Below, piece after piece: positions 8,156 to 16,557 of a DNA stretch of 64,000 nucleotides. Source of the DNA: Amorphoplanes friuliensis DSM 7358. GTDB taxonomy: Bacteria > Actinomycetota > Actinomycetes > Mycobacteriales > Micromonosporaceae. Every line of letters begins with the position of its first letter. The stretch's first letter is position 1. The notes beneath the pieces were generated by a model. It ran no database searches. It was not told where the DNA came from and saw only the letters and a list, made by a program, of their open reading frames with translations. Both the position numbers and the translations under genes were made by a program. The DNA is taken from positions 7,098,001 to 7,162,000 of the forward strand of contig NC_022657.1 in the NCBI RefSeq assembly GCF_000494755.1, read 5' to 3'.

Positions 8156-8222
8156 GGGGTTTGCGGATATCGACGATCGGGAACCTTCCGGCCATCTGGC
8201 TCTCCACGGAAGGACTACCCCG

Positions 8223-8396
8223 ATGGGCATCATGTACCGCAGTCGCAAGAAGTTCGGGCCGCTGATCCTGAACTTCACGCAGCGGGGATTCTCGTCCTGG
8301 TCCATCAAGATCGGTCGCTGGTCCTGGAACTCCAAGGCCCGCGCCCACCGCGTCGACCTGCCCGGTCCGCTGTCGTGGAAGCAGGACAAGTCCTGA
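8223..8396 (+). CDS. DUF4236 domain small protein
   Basis: 57 residues. The start MYRSRKKFGPLILNFTQRG and the central GRWSWNSKARAHRVDLPGPLSW fit DUF4236, a short Gly/Ser/aromatic domain of unknown function usually beginning with an RFRKSFKLGPLRLN-like string. The ATG at 8223 is preceded by GGAAGGAC. The gene is 67 bases after the Rrf2 gene on the same strand. Confidence 0.75.
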   Translation: MGIMYRSRKKFGPLILNFTQRGFSSWSIKIGRWSWNSKARAHRVDLPGPLSWKQDKS

Positions 8397-8402
8397 TCCT
8401 GG

Positions 8403-9323
8403 TCATGCTGCGGTGATCACCACGTCACCGCCCAGCCTGCCCTGCTCCGGCCGCCGGGTCACCGACCCGGCGGTCAGCAGTGCGTGCAGCACCCGGGTGG
8501 CGTCCTCCGCCCGGTAGACCGTCTCGGTGAGCGCGAACGTCCGCAGCTCCGTGACCGTCGACTCCCCCACCTCGGCCAGGTGACCGAGCAGCTCACGGCG
8601 CAGCGGCCCGGGGTGCGGGTTGAGCGAGATGTCGATCAGGTGCCGCTCCGGGTCACCCGGATCGCGGTAACGGACCCCCGCATATTCGTCGACCGCCCAC
8701 AGCGTGTCCTTGAAGCCTTCCAGGCTCTTGCCCGACGCCGTCGCGAACACCAGCACCTCGCCCGGCTCCTCGTCCACGGCCAGCTCCACCGCCGCCACCA
8801 ACGGAAACCCTGCCGCCCGCAGCTCGGCCCGATAATCGTCCGCGGCGAACCCCTCCGCCGGCAGCACGATGATCGCCTCCGCCGGCTTCCCGGCGGCCAG
8901 GGCTGAGACGGCCGTCACTGCCGGCGGCCCACCGGCGGCCGTCGCATCCAGAAAACCCAGCAACGGTACGCGGGCAGAGCCGGCCGCCTTCAACGCGATC
9001 GCGAGCGCGCCGTCGGTGCCACCACCGACCGTGTGGACGGTCAGCCCCGCCGCCGCTTCGGCACCCTGCTGGATCGCCGCGAGCCGCCGGGCGACGTCGG
9101 CGGTCTCCTGTCCGACCGCCACCATCGTCAGCTCACGCCCCCTGACCAGGTCGGACTGCTCGGTGAAGACCCGCAGCGCGGCCTCGGCCAGCTCAGGGGC
9201 GGCATCGGCGTACCCGTGGGCGTAGGTGGCGCGGCGGGCCCTGTGCAGGGCGGCGGGCGTCCAGGCCTCGAGGTGGCGGACGAGGATCTCACGCTTGACG
9301 TCGGCGACGCTGTCGGCGGTCAT
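8403..9323 (-). CDS. Hypothetical protein, possibly TcmP-like
   Basis: 306 residues from the ATG at 9323. The first part (VKREILVRHLEAWTPAALHR...ATYAHGYAD) recalls three-Cys-motif partner (TcmP) proteins, which start with K-xx-IL-x-x-YL-x-AW and a YIDGFAGPG loop. Here the GFAGPG loop is degenerate (HGYADAAP). The middle has Rossmann-like alternation (TMVAVGQETADVARRL, VPLLGFLDATAAGG, AEAIIVLPAEG) and the C-terminal ~60 residues look like a winged helix (LLGHLAEVGESTVTELRTFA). The family is not confidently recognised. It is transcribed divergently from the TPR gene. Confidence 0.6.
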   Translation of the reverse strand: MTADSVADVKREILVRHLEAWTPAALHRARRATYAHGYADAAPELAEAALRVFTEQSDLVRGRELTMVAVGQETADVARRLAAIQQGAEAAAGLTVHTVGGGTDGALAIALKAAGSARVPLLGFLDATAAGGPPAVTAVSALAAGKPAEAIIVLPAEGFAADDYRAELRAAGFPLVAAVELAVDEEPGEVLVFATASGKSLEGFKDTLWAVDEYAGVRYRDPGDPERHLIDISLNPHPGPLRRELLGHLAEVGESTVTELRTFALTETVYRAEDATRVLHALLTAGSVTRRPEQGRLGGDVVITAA

Positions 9324-9410
9324 AACGGAGTTATACGGCCTCGGGCCGCCGCAGGTCAGCCCGGGTCGTCGCGCGAGGGGTCTTGTACCGAGGGTGTCCG
9401 AACAGACACT

Positions 9411-11534
9411 ATGAGGCACGTGGCACCTCCGCTCGCCGAACTGACCGCCCAGGCGCAGACACTGACGTCCGCCGGCGACCTCGACGGCGCCCGGGCGGTG
9501 CTGGCCGACGTGCTCGACCCGGCCGACGCCGACCCGCGCCAGGCCTCCCCCGACCTCGCGCTCGCCGCGGCCCTGCAGGCACGCATCCTGATCGCGCTCG
9601 GCGACCCGCACGGCGCCCGCACCTGGGCCGGTTTTGCCCACGCCGCCGAGGAACGCCTGCACGGCCCGCACGACGAGCGCACGGTCGCCGCGGCGGCCAC
9701 CCACGCCGCCGTCCTGCACCGGGTGGGCAACCACGGCCGGGCCGCCCAGCTCTACCACGACCTCGTCGGCCAACTGACCGCAGTGGACGGCCCGCTGTCC
9801 CCGCGCGTCCTGGCGGCCGAGGCCGACCTCGCCACCGCCGAGCACGCCGCGGGCCAGTGCACCGCGGCCCGCCACCGGCTCGCCGACGCCTGGTCCCGCC
9901 ACCACGAGGCGTACGGCGACGAGGCCCCCGCCGGCATCAAGATGCTCGCCCGGCTCGGCGCGATGGAGCGCGAGTGCGGCCGTACCCAGGACTCCCAGGC
10001 ACACTTCGCCCAGGCCCAGGAGCTGTGCGCCCGCTACCTGCCCCCGGACCACCCGCTCGCCCAGCAGGTCGCCCGCCTCGCCGGGGCCCCGCCCTCGGGC
10101 CGCCACGTGTGTGGCCGCGTGCAGACCTCGGACGGCCCGGTCTCGGGCGGCCCGGCCTCCGGCGTCACGCGGATGCCGGCGACCACCCCGGGTGTGCACC
10201 CCGTCCGCCGCGAGGACCGCCCACCGGGCGACCTGACCGGCCGCCACGCCCGCCCCGAACCCCCCGTCGCCCTCCCCCTCACCTCGCCCGCCGCCCCCGC
10301 CGAGCTGGTCGACCAAGGCGCGCGGCTCGAGCAAGCCCAGCCAGCCGAACGGACCGACCCAGCACCTCGAGCCGCGTGGGCTGAACAAGCCGAGTCGGCC
10401 GAACGGGCCGACCCGGGACCCCGAGCCGCATGGGCCGAGCAAGCTGAGCGGGCCGAGCAAGCCGAGCCGGGACCGGCCCGGGCCGTCCCGGAGCAGCAAC
10501 TCCGGCGGCACCAAATCCCGGAGCAACAGTCCCCGGAGCAGCGGTCGCCGGAACGGCCGGCGCCGATCTGGCCGGCCTACAGCACGACAGCCCAGGGACC
10601 GGTGACTCAGCCCCCGGCCGAACAAACGACCGCTGCCCACTCCCCGGCAGCCGTGTACAGCCCAGCGGCCGAAGAGCACGCTGCCGCCTATAGCCCAGCG
10701 GTCGGTGAGCCCGCTACGGCCTACAGCCCGGCGGCGGGAGGGCACGCTGCGACCTACAGCCCGGCGGTCACAGAGCCGGACGCCGCCTACGGCCCGGCGG
10801 TCGAGGAGCACAGCGCGGCGGTCCAGGAGCATGCCGTGTACAGCCCGGCGGTTCAGGAGCAGGCCGTGTACGGCCCGGCGGTTGGGGAGCCGACTGTGCC
10901 CGGGCCGCGGGTCGCGCCCGGGGAACAGGTTTCGCCGCAGTCGTGGTCGGTGCAGCCGCCCGGTCCGTGGCCTCCCGACTCGACGCCTCCGGTGGCCTAT
11001 CCGGGTGATGGTTATCCACCCGGGCCCGAGCTGCCGTTGCCGGCGACGGGCCGCCATCTGCCCGTACCCGTGGAGAAGCGTGACCCGCACACCTCCCGGC
11101 AGCCGCTGATCCTGGCCGCGGCGGTCGTGGCGGGGATCGCCGTGGCGGCGGCGGTGGTCGCCGCGACGTTGCCCCGGGGTGAGCAGGCCGCGGCCCCACC
11201 GTCCGTGACGTCGGCGCCCGCACCCTCAGCCGCGGCGAGCGCCGCGCCGTCACCGACCGGGACCGCGGTGGCACCGGCAGGGGTGACGTTGCGGGACAAC
11301 AGGGACAGCGTGTCGCTCACGTGGCGTTATCCGAAGGGGTCCGAGGGGCCGGTGCTGATCTCGGGTGGCCGGGTCGGGCAGGAGCAGCGGGCGTTCCAGC
11401 AGTTGCCCGCGGGCACCACGGATTACGTCGTGTACGGGCTCAACAAGGCCAACAACTACTGCTTCACGGTGGCGGTGGTCTATACCGTCGACCAGGTGGC
11501 AGCTTCGAAGGCGGTCTGTACGAGCCGTAAGTAA
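9411..11534 (+). CDS. TPR protein with repetitive linker, membrane anchor and FN3-like C-terminus
   Basis: 707 residues. Residues 1-220 are TPR-like helices (ELTAQAQTLTSAGDLDGARAVL, MERECGRTQDSQAHFAQAQEL). Residues about 300-530 are a low-complexity linker: first ~19-residue repeats with AEQAERADPGPRAAW, then ~10-residue repeats around YSPAVxEPxA. A hydrophobic segment at about 564-590 (LILAAAVVAGIAVAAAVVAATL) forms one membrane span. The outside end carries an FN3-like fold (VSLTWRYPKGSEGPVLISGG...DYVVYGLNKANNYCFTV). This suggests a cytoplasmic TPR platform tethered to an extracytoplasmic module. Function is unknown. The GGDEF gene follows by 91 bases. Confidence 0.75.
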   Translation: MRHVAPPLAELTAQAQTLTSAGDLDGARAVLADVLDPADADPRQASPDLALAAALQARILIALGDPHGARTWAGFAHAAEERLHGPHDERTVAAAATHAAVLHRVGNHGRAAQLYHDLVGQLTAVDGPLSPRVLAAEADLATAEHAAGQCTAARHRLADAWSRHHEAYGDEAPAGIKMLARLGAMERECGRTQDSQAHFAQAQELCARYLPPDHPLAQQVARLAGAPPSGRHVCGRVQTSDGPVSGGPASGVTRMPATTPGVHPVRREDRPPGDLTGRHARPEPPVALPLTSPAAPAELVDQGARLEQAQPAERTDPAPRAAWAEQAESAERADPGPRAAWAEQAERAEQAEPGPARAVPEQQLRRHQIPEQQSPEQRSPERPAPIWPAYSTTAQGPVTQPPAEQTTAAHSPAAVYSPAAEEHAAAYSPAVGEPATAYSPAAGGHAATYSPAVTEPDAAYGPAVEEHSAAVQEHAVYSPAVQEQAVYGPAVGEPTVPGPRVAPGEQVSPQSWSVQPPGPWPPDSTPPVAYPGDGYPPGPELPLPATGRHLPVPVEKRDPHTSRQPLILAAAVVAGIAVAAAVVAATLPRGEQAAAPPSVTSAPAPSAAASAAPSPTGTAVAPAGVTLRDNRDSVSLTWRYPKGSEGPVLISGGRVGQEQRAFQQLPAGTTDYVVYGLNKANNYCFTVAVVYTVDQVAASKAVCTSRK

Positions 11535-11625
11535 CCAACTTGCAACCGGGCAGAACCTCAGCAATCACCACGGGAATCCGATCGGGAGCGGTTGCCAGGA
11601 CCCAACGGGGAAAGCAGGGACGCTA

Positions 11626-13209
11626 GTGACGACGGAGGCGGCAGCAACGGCCGGCGCCGTGGTCGTGGACGAGCGCGCGGAGCTCGAGGCGACCCTGGTG
11701 GAGCTCGAGGGCCGTCCGCAGTCCCAGTTCCGCGCTGTCGCCGGTCCGGCTGCCACCGTCGAGCGCCGGGCCACCGATCTCGGTGACGAGGCCCTGGCCA
11801 TGCGGGCCCGGTTGCTGCGCGCGACGGCTCTGGTCCGGGAGGGCAAGTCGGAGCAGGGTGGCCGCTGGGCGCATCAGGTGCTGGACTGGTCGCAGCAGCA
11901 CGACAACCCGTTCCTGCTGTCGCGGGCGCACCGGGTGCTGTCCATCTTCTACCGCCAGATCGGTGACCTGTCGGAGGGTCTCGCCCACGCGGTGCACTGC
12001 TTCGCCAATCTGACCGACGACGAGCCAGACACGATCCGCGCCCGGCATCTGATGACCCTTGCGGTCGCCCTCGACGAGAGCGGCTCGATCGAGGAGGGTG
12101 ACCGCCGTTTCCGTGAGGCGCTGGCGCTGGCGACCGCCGAGGGTGACCTCGAGCTGACCCTGAACATTTTGAACAACATGGCCTACACGGCGTTCGAGAA
12201 CGACAACGAGCCCGGCGCGCTGGATCTGGTCGAGCACATGCGGGCAGTGCAGCTCCGCGCCGGCCGTGACTTCGGTGCGCTCGAGCTCGACACCATCGCC
12301 CGTATCGAGATGATGGGCGGGCGGTACGCCGACGTCGAGCAGACGCTGGGCTTCCTGGTCGACGGGCAGTCGACGGTCGAGAGCCACGAGGGTGACGCCT
12401 CGGCCGTCTGCCTGCTCACCCTGGCGGAGGCACGACGGCTGGACCGGCGTTACACGGCCGCGCAGGAGGCCCTGGACGCCTCGGTGCGGCTCGCGGAGGA
12501 CCGCGGTCTCGATCGTGTACGCGCCCAGGCCCGCGAGGAGCAGGCGGCCCTCTACGCCGCCACGGGCCGTTTCCACGAGGCGTACGAGGAGCACAAGGCG
12601 TTCTACGCCGCCGCCACCGCCCTGCACTCGACCCAGCGGGAGGCGCAGGCGCGGGCGTTGCAGGCGGTCTTCGAGGCGACCGAGGCGCGGCGCGCGAGTG
12701 AGCACTTCCGCGAGATGGCGCACCGTGACGCGCTGACCGGGCTCTACAACCGGCGGTACGTCAACGAGCGCCTGCCCGCGCTGCTCGGTGAGGCGGTCGC
12801 ACGGCGGACTCCGGTCTCGGTGGCGATCCTCGACCTGGACCACTTCAAGCGGGTCAACGACACCTTGTCGCACAGCACCGGTGACACCGTGCTGCAGGAG
12901 ATCGCCCAGCTGCTGCTGGAGGCCGCGAGCGGGCCGATGATCGCGGCACGCATGGGCGGTGAGGAGTTCCTGCTGGTCATGCCCGGGCTGGGGATCGAGG
13001 AGGCGACCGAGCGCTGTGAGCGGCTGCGGCTGCGGATCCGGGCGCACGCCTGGGAGCCCGTCACCGGTGCGCTGACGGTGACGACCAGCATCGGCGTGAC
13101 CACCGCGCCGGAGGGCCGGGCTACGCCGTCGACGCTGCTGTCGCTGGCCGACCGCAATCTCTACGTCGCCAAGCGCGAGGGCCGGGACAGGGTGATCGCG
13201 GACCTATAG
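11626..13209 (+). CDS. TPR-GGDEF diguanylate cyclase
   Basis: 527 residues from the GTG at 11626. Residues 1-350 form TPR-like helical repeats (ALAMRARLLRATALVREGKS, ARHLMTLAVALDESGSIEEG). Residues about 365-527 are a GGDEF domain: DALTGLYNRRY, DLDHFKRVNDTLSHSTGD and the active-site motif MGGEEF (residues 443-448). The two central GG and EE are intact, so c-di-GMP synthesis from two GTP is expected. No RxxD inhibitory site precedes GGEEF, so product inhibition by that route is not expected. c-di-GMP controls development in actinomycetes through BldD. The 3' end overlaps the convergent EEP gene by 6 bases. Confidence 0.88.
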   Translation: MTTEAAATAGAVVVDERAELEATLVELEGRPQSQFRAVAGPAATVERRATDLGDEALAMRARLLRATALVREGKSEQGGRWAHQVLDWSQQHDNPFLLSRAHRVLSIFYRQIGDLSEGLAHAVHCFANLTDDEPDTIRARHLMTLAVALDESGSIEEGDRRFREALALATAEGDLELTLNILNNMAYTAFENDNEPGALDLVEHMRAVQLRAGRDFGALELDTIARIEMMGGRYADVEQTLGFLVDGQSTVESHEGDASAVCLLTLAEARRLDRRYTAAQEALDASVRLAEDRGLDRVRAQAREEQAALYAATGRFHEAYEEHKAFYAAATALHSTQREAQARALQAVFEATEARRASEHFREMAHRDALTGLYNRRYVNERLPALLGEAVARRTPVSVAILDLDHFKRVNDTLSHSTGDTVLQEIAQLLLEAASGPMIAARMGGEEFLLVMPGLGIEEATERCERLRLRIRAHAWEPVTGALTVTTSIGVTTAPEGRATPSTLLSLADRNLYVAKREGRDRVIADL

Positions 13210-13983
13210 GTCGAGGTCGACGGCGAGCGGGTAGTGGTCGGAGGCGTACTCCGCCTCGTCACCGTGCAGGACCCGGGCCTTGGTCGCCGCGGCCGCGACG
13301 GTGTCGGTCGCCAGCGCGTAGTCGAGGCGCATCCCGGCCTCCGAGAATTCGTGTCCGCCGCCCTCGGTGGTGGGCACGGTGAGCCCGTCGCCCTCCCCTG
13401 TCGTCCGCCACAGGTCGGTGAACCCGGCCGCCTCGAACGCCGCGATCGCCCGCGTGTCGGCCGCGCCGTCCTTGGCCAGGTGGCGGCGCCGGTAGGGCTC
13501 GGGCAGCCGGGACAGCCGTCCGGTGTGGTCCGTACCCGGGTCGAGGGAGTTGAGGTCGCCCGCGATCAGTGTCAGGCCCTTCGCGGGCCGGTGCCGCGCG
13601 GCGAGCCACCGCGCCTCCCGGAGCCGGCGCCCGGGTGAGAACGGGTTCAGGTGTGTGCTGACGAAGGTGACCTGCCCGGCCGCGGTCGGCACGACGACGG
13701 CCGCGGCGGCGTGGTGCAGCCGCCACCGGACGGCCGACCACGCCACGATCCGCAGCGGTGGCCGGACCAGCACCGCGACCGGCTGGCCGAAGAACGACGG
13801 CGCCAGGAACGGTGTCATGCCGACCGCCGCGGCCACCTCCCTCATCTTCTGCCCGCGGAAGCCGCGCAGCTCCTGCAGGGCGAGGACGTCGGGGCGTTCC
13901 CGGCGCAGCAGCTCCACGACGGCGTCCAGACGCCCGCCGCTGCCGCCGGTCTTGATGTTCCAGGTGATGAACCGCAGCGTCAC
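13204..13983 (-). CDS. Endonuclease/exonuclease/phosphatase family protein
   Basis: 259 residues from a GTG at 13983. EEP-fold motifs occur in order: ITWNIKTGG, LALQELRG (metal-binding Glu), FVSTHLNPFSPG, LIAGDLNSLD (catalytic Asp-Asn) and ASDHYPLAVDLDL (terminal Asp-His). There is no signal peptide. The GTG overlaps the stop of the tandem PAP2 gene (GTGA), implying translational coupling and perhaps a shared role in phospholipid or nucleotide dephosphorylation. The substrate cannot be predicted. Confidence 0.85.
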   Translation of the reverse strand: MTLRFITWNIKTGGSGGRLDAVVELLRRERPDVLALQELRGFRGQKMREVAAAVGMTPFLAPSFFGQPVAVLVRPPLRIVAWSAVRWRLHHAAAAVVVPTAAGQVTFVSTHLNPFSPGRRLREARWLAARHRPAKGLTLIAGDLNSLDPGTDHTGRLSRLPEPYRRRHLAKDGAADTRAIAAFEAAGFTDLWRTTGEGDGLTVPTTEGGGHEFSEAGMRLDYALATDTVAAAATKARVLHGDEAEYASDHYPLAVDLDL

Positions 13984-15482
13984 GACACCGGCGCCTCGGT
14001 CAGGTCCCGGTCCGCGTCGTTCTCGGTCAGCTCACCGGCGTCGGCCCGGTTGCCCTGCTCGACGTCGGCGTTGGGCTTGAGCACGAACCAGAGCAGCGTG
14101 ATCCAGCAGGCCGTGAGGACACCGGCGCCGAACACGTCGGTCGGGTGGTGCATGCCGCGGTACATCCGCGAGAGCGCCACCCCGGCCGGCATGATCACCG
14201 CGAGCGCCACGAAGACCCAGCGCCACCACGCGCGGACCCGGGGCACGGTCAGGACGGCGATGGACACGTACAGGCACATGGTCGCGGCGATGTGGCCGGA
14301 GGGGAACGACGAGGTCGGCATCTGACCGTCGAGCTGGTCGACCGGGGGCCGGGGACGGCCGACGGCGGCGGCCGTGGAGAGGAAGAGGCTGAGCTCGCCG
14401 AACATCGCCAGCACCACGAAGAGGACCGGGCGCCAGCGCCGCCACAGGGCCAGCACCAGCGGGCAGAAGACCAGCGAGACGAGCAGGATCATGTGGGTGT
14501 CGCCGGCCTTGCTCCACCCGTAGCTCAGGTCGTCCAGCGCCGGTGTGCGGAAGGTCTGCAGCCAGCGGTTGACGCCGACGTCGGCGTTGCCGAACCAGGT
14601 GCCGTTGGTGTGGTTGGTGACGGCCCAGCCGATCACGTAGAGCACACCGAAGGTGAGGACCCAGCCGACGATCAGCTCGGCCGCGCCGGTCCACGGGTGC
14701 GGGAGGACCTTCTCCTCGTCCGGCGCCGGTGTCACGTCGTGGGCGGCCTCCGGTTCCAGACCTTCCTGGATCGGTCCGACCGGCCGGCCCACCTCACGGC
14801 GCCAGACCCGGAACGCGTACGCGGTGACGCCCAGCCAGGCGGCGCCGAGCAGCCACCCGGCGAGCACGTCCGAGAGGAAGTGCACGCCCAGCGAGATGCG
14901 GGTGAACCCCACCGCGGCGATGATCACGGCGATGAGCCCGATCGCCGGCTTGCGCCACTTGGGCGCGATCGCGGGCAGGAAGACCAGCAGCAGGCCGCCG
15001 TAGACGACCATCGAGCCGAGCGCGTGCCCGCTGGGGAAGCTGTTGCCGGGTGCGGTGGCGACCGGCACGTCGACGACCGGGCGCAGCCGCCCGACGAGCG
15101 TCTTGAGCGAGGGGTCCAGCAGCAGCGCGCCGACCCCGGTGATCACGAGGTACACCGCGAGACGGGTGCGGCGCCGGATGAGCAGCAGCACGACCGCGAC
15201 GGCGACCAGCCAGATCATCACCGGGCGGCCACCGAGCTGGGAGATGCTCTCCAGCACCTTGACCAGCGGCTCGTGCGGGGCGACCAGGCCGTTCAGGCCG
15301 TCCGCCACGGACCGGTCCAGGCCCTGCAGCGGCGACCAGCGGAAGCGGACGAGCAGCAGGAGCAGGCCGAAGCCCAGTCCGACCGCGACGACCACCAGCA
15401 GTCCCAGCAGGCTGCGTTCGGTGAAGTGGCGGACCGGCGCCCAGCCGACCTTCCGGTGGACTCTGCCGTCGTCGGTCGACAT
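13980..15482 (-). CDS. Membrane protein with two PAP2 phosphatase domains
   Basis: 500 residues with about 12 membrane segments in two halves. The first PAP2 domain (about 30-225) has all three motifs: KTLVGRLRP, NSFPSGHALGS and TRISLGVHFLSD. The second (about 275-480) has VGRPRPPVD, SSFPSGHIAATM and SRMYRGMHHPTD, but the Lys expected at the start of its first motif is not present (STAAAVGRPRP). PAP2 enzymes dephosphorylate phosphatidate, undecaprenyl diphosphate or related lipids at the membrane. The gene lies downstream of a lipid kinase and a BrkB protein, consistent with lipid turnover. Confidence 0.88.
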   Translation of the reverse strand: MSTDDGRVHRKVGWAPVRHFTERSLLGLLVVVAVGLGFGLLLLLVRFRWSPLQGLDRSVADGLNGLVAPHEPLVKVLESISQLGGRPVMIWLVAVAVVLLLIRRRTRLAVYLVITGVGALLLDPSLKTLVGRLRPVVDVPVATAPGNSFPSGHALGSMVVYGGLLLVFLPAIAPKWRKPAIGLIAVIIAAVGFTRISLGVHFLSDVLAGWLLGAAWLGVTAYAFRVWRREVGRPVGPIQEGLEPEAAHDVTPAPDEEKVLPHPWTGAAELIVGWVLTFGVLYVIGWAVTNHTNGTWFGNADVGVNRWLQTFRTPALDDLSYGWSKAGDTHMILLVSLVFCPLVLALWRRWRPVLFVVLAMFGELSLFLSTAAAVGRPRPPVDQLDGQMPTSSFPSGHIAATMCLYVSIAVLTVPRVRAWWRWVFVALAVIMPAGVALSRMYRGMHHPTDVFGAGVLTACWITLLWFVLKPNADVEQGNRADAGELTENDADRDLTEAPVS

Positions 15483-15519
15483 GTGGGGACTCCTGCTCGA
15501 TCGGGGGTTGCGCGCTCCT

Positions 15520-16557
15520 CTACCCCCTGGGGTCCGCGCTCACACCGGTGTCGCGCTGACGGGGCACCTCACCGTCCGGGAAGTCCTGGAGTTCCTGGTC
15601 CGCACCGGGCTCCCAGCGGTCGTCCTGAGCTGGGCGGACGACTCCCACGCGCTGGGCTTCCAGCTGGGCGGCGAAGGAGAGGCCGAAGAACAGCGCAACA
15701 CCGGTGAGGTTGGCCCAGAGCAGCAGCGCCATGATCGCCGTCAGCGGGCCGTACGTGGCGCCGAAGCCGTCGGAGAGGTTGACGTAGCCGGCCAGCAGCA
15801 GGCTGGCGCCCCACCAGAGGACCGTGGCCAGCGCGGCACCGAAGAGCAACCAGCTCAGTGCCGGCTGCCTGCGCCGGGGTGAGTGCCGGAAGAGCAGCCC
15901 CACCGCGAAGATGATCAGGAGCAGGCTCAGCGGCCAGCGCACCCAGTCGAACATCGTCAGCGCGCTGTCACCCCACGCGTAATGCTTGGCCATCGACTTG
16001 CCGGCGGAATGCCCGGCGACCAGCAGCAGGAAGCCGAACAGCGCGGGCAGACCGGCCACCACCGCGAGGATCGCAGCCCGGACGTACTTCCCGAAGGCCT
16101 TGCGGTCGCGCTCGACGCCGTAGATGCGGTTGGCACCACGCTCGATCTGCGCCATGGCCGTGGTCAGGGCGAACAGCCCGGTGACAAAACCCAGGGCGAG
16201 GGCCAGCTCACCGGCGTCCTCGGTGCGGTCGTCGTCGTCGAGCAGCTCGGTCACCAGCGGCTCGCTGGCGCCGGGGGTGAGCGCGATGACGGTGTCCGCG
16301 ACGACCTGACCGCCCTCCTCGACACCGAGGTCGGTGGCGAGGCCGGACAGGGCGATCAGGAACGGCACGATGGCCAGGCACAGCTGCAGCGCGAAGGCCC
16401 GCGAGTGGCTGAAGCCGTCGCCGTACCGGAAGCGGACGAAGGCGTCGCGCACGAGGTGCCAGCGCCCGTAGTGCCGCAGCGCCAGGAAGGCGTCGTCCGC
16501 CGAGAGCTCGTCCCCCGGCATCATCCGGGTCTCGGGAACCGGCTCGGTCGAGCTCAC
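15520..16557 (-). CDS. YihY/BrkB family inner-membrane protein
   Basis: 345 residues with about six membrane segments. Family features include DAFVRFRYGDGFSHSRAFA, LALALGFVTGLFALTTAM, a conserved central ERGANRIYGVERDR, and the last pair GYVNLSDGFGATYGPLTAIM and LLLWANLTGVALFFGLSFAA. Its GTG at 16557 overlaps the stop of the lipid kinase gene (GTGA). BrkB/YihY proteins were once called RNase BN in error; some are proposed lipid transporters. The charged C-terminal tail is cytoplasmic. Confidence 0.9.
   Translation of the reverse strand: MSSTEPVPETRMMPGDELSADDAFLALRHYGRWHLVRDAFVRFRYGDGFSHSRAFALQLCLAIVPFLIALSGLATDLGVEEGGQVVADTVIALTPGASEPLVTELLDDDDRTEDAGELALALGFVTGLFALTTAMAQIERGANRIYGVERDRKAFGKYVRAAILAVVAGLPALFGFLLLVAGHSAGKSMAKHYAWGDSALTMFDWVRWPLSLLLIIFAVGLLFRHSPRRRQPALSWLLFGAALATVLWWGASLLLAGYVNLSDGFGATYGPLTAIMALLLWANLTGVALFFGLSFAAQLEAQRVGVVRPAQDDRWEPGADQELQDFPDGEVPRQRDTGVSADPRG

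Noticed and set aside
8403..11090. 895-residue minus-strand extension of the gene at 8403
   Set aside because: The extension is antisense to the TPR gene and low in complexity; the ATG at 9323 fits the conserved part.
14145..15707. 520-residue plus-strand ORF
   Set aside because: Shadow of the tandem PAP2 gene; acidic, His/Arg-rich composition typical of antisense GC-rich frames.
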